The notes beneath the pieces were generated by a model. It saw only the letters and a program-made list of their open reading frames with translations, was not told the DNA's origin and did not search any database. A stretch of 15,829 nt of DNA. Source: Cylindrotheca closterium. Lineage: Eukaryota; Bacillariophyta; Bacillariophyceae; Bacillariales; Bacillariaceae. Location: positions 1-15,829 of the forward strand of contig CAKOGP040001853.1 of NCBI GenBank assembly GCA_933822405.4, in the 5' to 3' direction. Positions within the stretch are counted from its first letter, which is position 1; the number at the start of each line of letters is the position of its first letter. Below are positions 8,154 to 15,829 of this stretch, in pieces. The position numbers and the translations under genes are program-made.

Positions 8154-9495
8154 AAAGAGAGAATGAGTACCATCCGTTGATGGAGAATTGGTTGCGTTTG
8201 AAGGGAACTCGAGTCAGACCTTTAGTGAAGATGTCTGCTCGTTGCTTATCAGTGGTAATCTTGGATACTTTGATTTTTCCATCATGCCAAGGACCATTGG
8301 GGTTGTTTTGAGGAGGGCCATCTTGAGGGCAATGGACAAAGGACCAGAAATGATGATAGAACTGGCTCAAATAGCGGGTGCGATTGGTGATTCGTTGACT
8401 GATAGCAAGAAGTAGTGTACCAGCATTGTCTTCGAAGATGATGGAGCGAACAAAAGCGGTCAAGTTTGGAAGTTGGAGCCGTGGAAGAAGTTCTTTGATT
8501 AGATTCTTGAGCCCCAGAAGAACCGTCATGGAGCAAGAAAGTTGAACATATTCAGCCTCGAGAGTGCTGAGAGTAGTGCACGATAAGAGCGAGCTTTTCC
8601 AAATGAGAGGAACTCCTCCAAGGAAAATGATATATCCGCCACGAGACCGAGACACTGCTGGATCATATGGAGCCTCAGATTTGAACAGTCCTGCAAAATC
8701 TGCATCACAGTATGCTTCAAGGTCAAGAGTTCCATTAAAGTTCACAATCAACCCTTTGTTGGATGTCTTCTTGAGGTAACAAAGGATTGTCTTGACGGCA
8801 GTGGCATGGCTGACTTTTGGATTGCTGTTGAAGCGGGCCGCACAGGAGACTGCATAGCTGATGTCTGGGCGAGTATTTGTGCAGAGGTAGATTAGCATCC
8901 CAACAATTGAGCTGTAGCGCCAGGGATGTTGGGACCAAGGTTCTCCGTTAGGGTCCTTTCCTAGTGGGGTTGGTGCAGCCGGAACGTGATTGGGACTGCA
9001 GTCTGTCATCTTGGCGGCTTCAAGCACCTTCTTGATGAGCCCTTCTTGAAGGAGGTGGTATCTACCATCCTTCATCTGGCGAATTTTGACTCCAAGAAAC
9101 GTTTCAAAGTCGCCTTCAATCTCCAAATCAAATCCCTTTTCTTTCAGCTGGTTGACAAGTTCATCGATTTTCTCTGGTTTGTCAGTGCTGATACCGCAGT
9201 CGTCGACATAAACGACAATCATCATGTCTTTGCGAATAAGGAAGCATTTATCGTAGGAGGAGCTTTCAAATCCAAGCTCGTGAAATGCCTTCATTAAATG
9301 TTTGTACCATAGCCTTGGAGCAATAGTTGTCCCATATGTAGACTTCTTGAGGTGTAGTACTGTTCGTTCACCAGTGATACTTCTCATATTAGAGTAGAAA
9401 CCTATTGGTAGGTGAGCAAACATTTCCAGATTGTCTGGTAGTTTGGCATGGAGAAAGGCATTGGTGAAATCGATCGACTTCATGACCCATCCAAG

Positions 9496-9498
9496 CTA
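9496..9498 (-). other. In-frame TAG inside the copia A RT domain
   Basis: The minus strand reads GTC CTT AGT CTC TAG CTT GGA TGG GTC ATG, with RT sequence in the same frame on both sides. Copia relatives usually have Gln or another residue just before the G-W pair here, so CAG to TAG is the simplest origin. It lies just before the first catalytic Asp block, so the truncated product would lack RT and RNase H activity. Confidence 0.85.
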
Positions 9499-12400
9499 GA
9501 GACTAAGGACCATAAATGTGCGGACCGAGGACCAAGCGACAACTTCAGCGGTGGTGTCCATGTCCAGGTCCTGAAGATCACCTCGTAATACCCATCTGGC
9601 CTTGAATTTGATGATGGATCCATCTGGCGCGCGTTTGACTCGAAAAACCCAAGTGCCAGGAATTACTCTGACTGTGGCATTGGATTCTGGGGCTTCCAAC
9701 CATGTGCGCTTGTGTTCGAGTGCTCTGATCTCCTTCAAGGCAGCCTCACGCCACTTGTCTCGATCAGGACCAGCCATAGCTTCATCCCAGCTTAAAATAT
9801 CAGGGTCGGTGGTGCCAGTTTTGAGAAATTCGATCGAATCAGGTGGTGCCTTGCTGTCAAGAAACACAAATTTGGGAGTGTTTGTGGTGGTGTAGCCAAG
9901 GTAGGAGAAATGGAGGTCATAGAATCCACAAATACCACCATCATCTGACTCTGGTTGAGTCTTGAATCGTCTGTATGAAGGATGGCTGGTGGTCAATACC
10001 AGATCCTCGTTGGCAAGAAATGGAGTGTCCTTTGGGAACGAATGGAGGTTTTCGGTGTCATTGAAGTCGGGATCGTTTGATGGATTGATCTCGGCCAAGT
10101 TGGAGGATGGCAAAGGTTTGGAGACGTAGGTCTTAGAATGGGGGTTGGGATCGAGAATGGGAGCCGGTTTACCTCTGGTGGATCGTGTACTGCGTCGCAA
10201 TGGTGGTCCGGATGATGATGTTGGCGGAATTGATGATGATGGTAGGTCAATGGGAGTTTCGCGTGCCGTTATATGGGGACTCTTTGACTGAGTTTGTTGC
10301 TCCCTCTGAAGGGGTGATGGAGTAGGATTGCCAGTATTTGTGGATGTAGGAATATTGGCGGGAGGAGACTGCTCCCTCTCAACTGACACACTCTCCCTCT
10401 CAAACGAAGGTTGGGAGGGTTCACGGAAAACGGAGGGATCAGAAAGGGTAGGTTGGGTGCCGGCGTAGCGGCTGGTGGAAGGTTCAAAGGAATCAAGAGC
10501 GGAAGGCTCATAAGATAGGGGGACTTGAGATTGAGGTGTCAAGGAAGGAGGATCATTATCATCGGTGGGAAATTGAAATTGGGAGTCGCCAAAGCGATGC
10601 TGCCACTGTTCCTCCATGAAGGTGGGGACATCGTTGACGTTGGCGGATAATGTGGCAAACCAGTCATCAAAGATGCAATTGAATTGTGGTGTGATGGCAC
10701 CGGTGCGAGGGTTGAGGACCAGTGGCACTGTGCTTGCGTGAAAAGGACTGAACCCAAGGTGAACGTAGCGTTCGGAGCGTGGCGAGAACTTGGGGAGAGT
10801 CTTACCATCTGCGATTTTCTTGTTGAGAACGTCGGTGGGGCATCCAAACACATGGATATCGTGATATTTGGAGTGGGGCCAACGTTGGCGGGAGAATTTG
10901 TCCATGGGTGTGAGACCAGTGTCGATGTCGGGGAGGTGGTTGTGGAGGAAGACTGCATGGTCAATGGCCATTGGCCAGAGAGCGAGATCGGCTTGTTCGG
11001 GCCAACGGATGGCAAGGTGAATGAGTAATGTGCGGGCAGTAGATTGAATGTCCTGAATGGCCTTTTCGACGATGCCATTGGCATGGTGTTGGCCGACACC
11101 AGCGAACTTTTGAGTTTGACTGAAGGCTTCAAGATGTTGCTTGTATTCGTGGCTGTGGAAGACAGCAGCGTTGTCACTGCGGTATTTTTGAGGAACGACA
11201 CCAAGGTCACGACAATTCGCCTCATACATTTCCTTGGCCCGTAATGTTTCGTGGGTGTTCAGGGATTTCTGATGTTGAACGAAGATATATCCTGTCGCAT
11301 TGTCGACGAAGATAGCAGATCCGCGGAACATCTCAGACTTGTGACCTTTCCCGTAGCCAGTGTAGGTTCGGCCAGGAACAGATGAAACAAGATGATCAAC
11401 GGATACCTCTTGACCGGGATAAAGAGTGTTGGCGCGAAGAGAGCTGGGAGCATCCTTGACGCGAGCATGAGTTTTGGCCTTGGCAACGGCACGTTGTTTA
11501 GCTTTGGCGTAGCAACATGCGGCACACTTGGGTGGTTCAACTCGTTTGGAAATGTGGGTGTGCAGCGTCCGCATGCGTTGACTTTTAGAAAGGGTTCCGG
11601 TGCGCATCAAGAAGCGTACAATGGCGAATGAACGGTGGCCAAGACGTTGATGCCATTTCAACCATTCCTTGTCACCGTCGTCAAGGTTGATGTTGTGGCG
11701 ACTGACTTCGGCAATGCTGGACATCATGAAAGAGTTTCGATCAGTGCAAGATGATGTCGGAGCTGGGCCTTGGGAACTGTGGAGGTTGTCGATTGCCACG
11801 GTGACATCGTCAGCGTGGGCCTCCGGAGTTGGTTGCGGAGAATCAATGACGCGGTATGCCGTAGCGGTAGGTAAGTTGTTGGTGGGAGAGATGTCCACTG
11901 CAATGGGTCGTGTAGAGGCACCGTCGCTAGTGGTTCCAGATAGTAGCATGCCGTTAGAGGAAAGGGAGATGGTTTCCTTGGAGTGACAATGAAGGAGGGA
12001 GCTGGTGCTCAAAAGACATTGGTTGGCCAAGGGAACTAGAACGGCTGGCAGAATCAAGGTACGGAAGGTGTTGGTGGTGGTCTTGAACGTCCATGCGACA
12101 TGTCCGCATCCGGTGACCTCAATGGGGCCTCCGATCCCTTTGGTGCTGGAGTTGGGAGGGGGGTGAAGCTTGCCGACAAAGTCACGCTTGTGGGGTGTGA
12201 CACACACCGAGGCTCCAGAATCCCAGATGACCGGAAACGCTGGTTCCATGTCGGCAGATGTCTCGGAGAGGAATAGGTGATCCTGAGCGAACTCGGCGAT
12301 GGAGGTAGCAATAGTCGTGGTGGCGTTGTAGATGGACACGGTTCCATGTTGATTGATGAGGACGGAAGGTGTGGGATCAGGTGGGTCAGAATCGTGCGCA

Positions 12401-13944
12401 TCGATCTCACTGAAGCAGCTGGTGGAGACGGAGTCATCATCCCAGCTGGGGAAAGAGGCAACCGGGGAAGGGGACGAGATCAGATCCGGGAGAATGGGAG
12501 AGAGGTCGCCTTGTAACAGCTGTTCCGACATATGCTGACTGTGTTGAGTTTGCCAGTTCCACTGGTGAATTTGATCGATAACGAGGAGTCCTCGCTGTTT
12601 GCAATGGTGTTGATGCTGAGCCTGAGCCTTGAAACCGGTGCGGAGCTGTGTGAGCCGCATTGAAGAGGCAAGCTGGTGTAGCTGAAGGGATTGGAGTCTC
12701 CGAGTGTAGGGCGACATCCAACGGCGACGACGTTGCGATTTGTATTGACATCGGTGGCGTGCTTTACAACGGTGGAAGTTGACATAAAGGTGGCTGAGGT
12801 TGGTGGGAATCGCTGAAGCCTTGGAGCCGCTGAGGCCGGTGGATACCCGCTGCCATTGGCATCGGGAAAGAAGATGGGCGCGCGAAGGTTGGTAGCGTGG
12901 ATGACGGAAGGAAGGGAACTGCATAGTGGGTTTGGGACGGCGCTGCCGATGGTGCAGGCGGGCAAGATGGCGTCGAACGTGGCGGGGAAGGGGAGGTGCA
13001 GGGGTACAGAGGCGTTGGGGTCCGATGAGGATGAAAAATGCAAGGACCAGCCAGAGCCAAAAGGGTAGAGCGGACCAGGAACATCGGTGCTCAGCAAAGA
13101 TGGAAGGGAAGGCAGAGCCAAAGGCGCGAAATGCAATGGTAGTGGGATGGTGGGAGACAATAGACCACAGGTGAAGAAAACCTCGGTTGGCCTGGGTAGC
13201 CAGAAAGGACAGAATGGGGAAGTCTTGGACCATCATGGAGGCTTGCGACAAACCACGGTTGGTGTGGGTAGCAAGAAACGGAAGGAGGAATCGAAGCCCA
13301 AGGAAGAGAGGTGGCAGGAGTAGGGCAAGTGGACGCCAAAGCGATGCTGGGCGAGATGCAGGCGGATGAAGGCGATAGGTGGGAATCGTAGTTTCCTGGG
13401 GAAGGACGGAAGAGGAATCATCAAGAACAGAGTCGTCGTCAGACTCGTGATCCGAAGTGCGGTCCACGAGGGAAGGAGGCACGTCATCATTGTCAGAGTC
13501 GTAGTCGACGGCAGGCCCATGCATGGCAGCGGAGTCAGAGTTGGTGAAGGAATCAACTGGGACACACCAGTGTTGAATGGTGACGTCGTCGCGGTCGATG
13601 GTAGGGATGATGGTTGCATCGTCATTGTCGTCAGTGACGGTCTCAACAGTAGGAGAGTCGAGTGCAGATGTGGTAGTGGAGTGAGAGTGGGGAAAGGAGG
13701 CAACAGGAACACACCAGTGATGAGCGGTGACAGCATCGCGGTCGATGATAGGGATGGTGTCGTCGTGAACATTGTCAGAGACAGTTTTGACAAGAGCAGG
13801 AGGAGCGATCACGTCAAGCACATCCTGGGAGGTGATACCAGAGGATACGTAGAAGTTGTAGTCGGCGATGTTGAAGGTGCCAAAATCAATATCCGGTGGA
13901 AGATCGGTAGAGGCAAGGTTGGCGGCGGTGGCCGTGCTGCTGGT

Positions 13945-13986
13945 GTTGTTGTTGTTGTTGTTGTTATTGTTATTGTTATTGTTATT
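13945..13986 (-). repeat. Trinucleotide repeat encoding 14 consecutive Asn
   Basis: GTT/ATT triplets on the plus strand are read as AAC/AAT on the element strand (residues 340-353). The mixed codons show that the tract is not one recent pure expansion. Confidence 0.95.
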
Positions 13987-13998
13987 GGTACCGGAGCC

Positions 13999-14046
13999 GT
14001 GCTGATGAGTAGCGTGGGTGTTGGTGAAACGTTTGCAAGTCTGGCA
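13999..14046 (-). other. Non-CCHC zinc-binding motif in copia A gag
   Basis: The sequence WCQTCKRFTNTHATHQH gives C-X2-C-X6-H-X2-H (plus a further His), in the place where copia gag usually has a CCHC knuckle. It sits between the two Asn runs. A zinc-binding role is inferred from spacing only. Confidence 0.55.
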
Positions 14047-14187
14047 CCAATCCATGTCCTTGCCGTTGATGCTCTTCCTGAAGTGTGGAACCCCGTCCAC
14101 GGTTGCAATAGGAACGTCGCCGTTGGCAATTGAGGGTTGGACCCGCTTGGGATTGGGAGGTGCGTTGCCGGTGCGGTCACCATTGCG

Positions 14188-14214
14188 ATTGTTGTTGTTG
14201 TTGTTGTTGTTATT
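14188..14214 (-). repeat. Trinucleotide repeat encoding 9 consecutive Asn
   Basis: This second Asn tract (residues 264-272) follows an Asn/Thr alternating stretch in the gag part of copia A, upstream of the zinc-binding-like motif. Confidence 0.95.
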
Positions 14215-15070
14215 GGTGTTGGTGTTGGTGTTGTTGTGATTGTAGTCATCCATATCGTCAAGTTCTTCTGCCATGTTGAGGAAGGTGGCAACAATGGCGT
14301 TGACATTCTGTTGTGGATAGCTTGTGACGGCAACCTTCCGAAGCTCGGATTCAATGTTGCGTTTGCGGTCGATGTTGTTGTCATAGAGGAGACAAAGGAA
14401 AACGTACCATACAACAATAAACCCATCAGTGGTGTTGTGGAATAGTTCAACTTCCTTTCGAAGATCTGGATCAATGGCGTTCATGAGTAAGTGTGCAGCG
14501 TCCCTGTCATTGGATCTGCAGTAGCTGTCATACGTCGGGAGAATCTTGGTGTATTCAAGCTCAGCTTCCTCTTTCGTGAACATATCGGAGCTTGTCACAA
14601 CGGAGATCTGGTCGCCGCTGCAAGGAAGGTACATAACGGAGTCCAGTCCTTGGGAGACTGCAGTTTGCCAAAGTTCTTTCTTGAATCTAGTCATCTTCGT
14701 CTTCTTGGTGATCGAAACGAGGTCCGACATTCTGCGATAGGTGGCGCTTTTCATTGCTTCATAGCCTGTGGGACGCAATTGTCCCGGATGTTCCATGGTA
14801 GTGGAAGCTGAAGGATCAAGGCCAGTACGGGTCGGATTGGGTTTCCCTCCAGTCCAAGCGGTTTCGGTGCTGGAGCTGGTGCAGACCTTATTCCCAAGAG
14901 TTGGAGTTGTTGGGCTGAAGAGCACGCCACTTGTTGGTGCTGTCGCCCCAGATGGTGGTGTGGGTCCAGCTGGTGGAGTTGGTGGATTTGCTCCTTGAGC
15001 CATGGTTGGTTGGATCGTAAGGAACGATTGGGGCCGTAAAGTAAGAAAAGGAGACTGTTCTGGTTCGGTT

Positions 15071-15105
15071 GGTTTGGGTGCGATCGCTCCCTCTGTTTCT
15101 GCTGT
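15071..15105. repeat. 35-bp dispersed repeat, copy 1
   Basis: This matches 15196-15230 at 31 of 35 positions, and all four differences are transitions. Both copies end in TTTCTGCTGT, which also resembles the TTCTGCTGTTACGTTGACG part of the 77-bp unit. The leader may therefore have grown by repeated duplication. Confidence 0.75.
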
Positions 15106-15195
15106 TTTGTTGATGGCACTGTTGAAGACGTGAAGTAGATCAAGTGGTTCGGTGTGCCCTGTTGTGTCGTCGCTCGGTGACGGCGAGGAAATGTT

Positions 15196-15230
15196 GGTTC
15201 GGGTGCAATTGCTCCCTTTGTTTCTGCTGT
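15196..15230. repeat. 35-bp dispersed repeat, copy 2
   Basis: This is the partner of 15071-15105, lying 125 bases away and immediately beside the 77-bp array. Weaker similarity continues about 10 bases further in both copies. Confidence 0.75.
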
Positions 15231-15242
15231 GTCGTTAATGTG

Positions 15243-15578
15243 GGAAAGCTATGCGCTCGATGTTGGGAAGAAGCTATGCGCTCGATATGTCGGATGGTTC
15301 TGCTGTTACGTTGACGTTTGGAAAGCTATGCGCTCGATGTTGGGAAGAAGCTATGCGCTTGATGTGTCGGATGGTTCTGCTGTTACGTTGACGTTTGGAA
15401 AGCTATGCGCTTGATGTTGGGAAGAAGCTATGCGCTCAATGTGTCGGATGGTTCTGCTGTTACGTTGACGTTTGGAAAGCTATGCGCTCAATTTTGGGAA
15501 GAAGCTATGCGCTCAATGTGTCGGATGGTTCTGCTGTTACGTTGACGTTTGGAAAGCTATGCACTCGATGTGGGAAAA
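15243..15578. repeat. 77-bp tandem array, four full units plus a partial fifth
   Basis: Units start at 15243, 15320, 15397 and 15474, each exactly 77 bases, with a partial unit from 15551. Each unit begins GGAAAGCTATGCGCTCGATG and ends TGTTACGTTGACGTTT. Inside each unit the word AAGCTATGCGCT occurs twice, about 24 bases apart, so there are nine or so copies in all. Units differ by a few transitions only. The period is not a multiple of three, so the plus-strand ORFs across it are not genes. Confidence 0.97.
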
Positions 15579-15677
15579 AGGCGATGTGCCACCCGGTGGA
15601 GGATTCTTGTAGGTTGAGATCCCTTATTTGTTTGTGTTGTATTCTTGTTGGGAAGCGTGTGGTAGTTATCCGATTTG

Positions 15678-15691
15678 GGCTGTAATAACCA
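15678..15691 (-). promoter_or_regulatory. Candidate primer-binding site of copia A
   Basis: On the element strand, TGGTTATTACAGC follows the 5' LTR end directly. A TGG start fits pairing with a tRNA 3' CCA. It does not match the initiator-Met complement TGGTATCAGAG used by many copia elements beyond the first four bases, so the primer tRNA is unidentified. Confidence 0.5.
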
Positions 15692-15829
15692 GTCAGAAAA
15701 TATGTAGACAGAGCTGTTATGTATTTGGAGCGAAGTAGTTTGATAGAAGTATAAAACTTGAGAGACAATAGTTTGATGTAAAAGTGCAGATTTACTAAAA
15801 TTGTGACGATATGGCAGTGAGAACTTGTT
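15691..15829 (-). repeat. Copia A 5' LTR, partial (139 bp in window)
   Basis: These bases match 7758-7898 of the 3' LTR with a single 2-bp indel and no substitutions that I can find. The LTR continues beyond the right edge, so the target duplication of copia A cannot be checked here. Confidence 0.93.

Larger units (their letters stand above)
8152..15003 (-). pseudogene. gag-pol: Copia A gag-pol polyprotein, 2,283 codons with one in-frame TAG
   Basis: This single frame starts at ATG 15003 (MAQGANPP) and encodes all the element's proteins. Residues from that Met: Pro/Thr-rich start 1-70; capsid-like helical region 75-250; Asn runs at 264-272 and 340-353; zinc-binding-like motif C320, C323, H330, H333/H335; an Asp/Ser/Thr-rich part with an internal duplication (414-437 and 461-486); a hydrophobic then basic segment (555-770); aspartic protease with DSGA at 928-931; integrase with H1118, H1123, C1160, C1163 and catalytic D1203, D1277, E1313 (35 residues between the last two); and an RT start at about 1738 (WREAALKEI, WVFRVKR). 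TAG at 9496-9498 follows residue 1835. The frame then resumes with the DFTNAFLHA block, YVDD, and RNase H motifs (CDADFAG, LEAEY, EDNAG, RADIFTKGL). Apart from the TAG, all catalytic residues I can name are present. Confidence 0.93.
15004..15690 (-). other. Copia A untranslated leader
   Basis: This 687-bp region between the 5' LTR and the gag ATG has no ORF worth calling. It holds the 77-bp tandem array (15243-15578), a diverged 35-bp repeat pair (15071-15105 and 15196-15230) and the primer-binding region at the LTR edge. In LTR elements this segment carries packaging and dimerisation signals. Which part does so here is unknown. Confidence 0.8.
7758..15829 (-). mobile_element. Copia A: near-complete Ty1/copia LTR retrotransposon (5' LTR cut by window edge)
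   Basis: In element order (minus strand) it has: a partial 5' LTR 15829-15691, a candidate primer-binding site, a 690-bp leader with tandem repeats, gag-pol 15003-8152, a polypurine tract and a 3' LTR 8144-7758. The protein order protease, integrase, RT, RNase H is the diagnostic Ty1/copia arrangement. The 139 bases of 5' LTR in the window match the 3' LTR except for one 2-bp indel (CT present at 7771-7772, absent after 15703), which indicates a recent insertion. One TAG in RT makes this copy defective as read. Confidence 0.93.

Noticed and set aside
13366..14133. 255-codon plus-strand ORF rich in Val, Gly and Asp
   Set aside because: It is antisense to copia A gag. The Val runs are simply the complement of the Asn-coding triplets.
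15243..15578. CRISPR-like array
   Set aside because: Units are contiguous near-identical 77-mers with no variable spacers, and they sit inside a eukaryotic retroelement leader.
15229..15685. Plus-strand ORFs across the leader that look like a repeat protein
   Set aside because: They are produced by the 77-bp array. The period is not a multiple of three, so the peptide changes frame between units.

Overview
The window is a nest of retroelements from a eukaryotic nuclear genome. I see no host gene, tRNA or rRNA. Nearly all coding content is on the minus strand. The host is most likely a diatom or another stramenopile. This is an inference from three things: the copia polyproteins, the LINE pol linker preceding its reverse transcriptase, and a tyrosine-recombinase tail of the kind common in those genomes. 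No marker gene confirms it.

Layout from left to right. (1) 1-5930, minus: a non-LTR retrotransposon (LINE) cut by the left window edge. It has a long ORF1 (about 980 codons, 5930 to 2990) with a C-terminal coiled coil. ORF2 follows, with an APE-type endonuclease (EN), a basic linker and the first part of the reverse transcriptase (RT). ORF1 has two in-frame stops and one frameshift. ORF2 has one in-frame stop and one insertion. (2) 1027-1784: a 758-bp insertion inside LINE ORF2, flanked by a perfect 12-bp duplication. It carries, on the plus strand, the C-terminal end of a tyrosine recombinase. Taking out one 770-bp repeat period restores the LINE frame exactly. (3) About 5900-7757, minus: the gag and possibly the first residues of protease of a decayed Ty1/copia element (here 'copia B'), with a classical CCHC knuckle, several stops and a frameshift. 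Its remainder is missing, probably because the LINE landed in it. (4) 7758 to the right edge, minus: a nearly complete and recent Ty1/copia element ('copia A'). It has a complete 3' LTR of about 387 bp, a polypurine tract, one gag-pol frame of 2,283 codons interrupted by a single TAG inside RT, a 690-bp leader with 77-bp tandem repeats, and the first 139 bp of its 5' LTR.

Order of events, inferred: copia B inserted first and decayed. The LINE then entered the B protease region, and the recombinase fragment entered the LINE. Copia A inserted in the B leader most recently, since its two LTRs differ only by one 2-bp indel over the part visible. The most unusual points are the duplication-flanked recombinase fragment, copia A's membrane-like and basic segment between the zinc-binding motif and protease, its tandem-repeat leader, and its LTR ends, which are not TG...CA.
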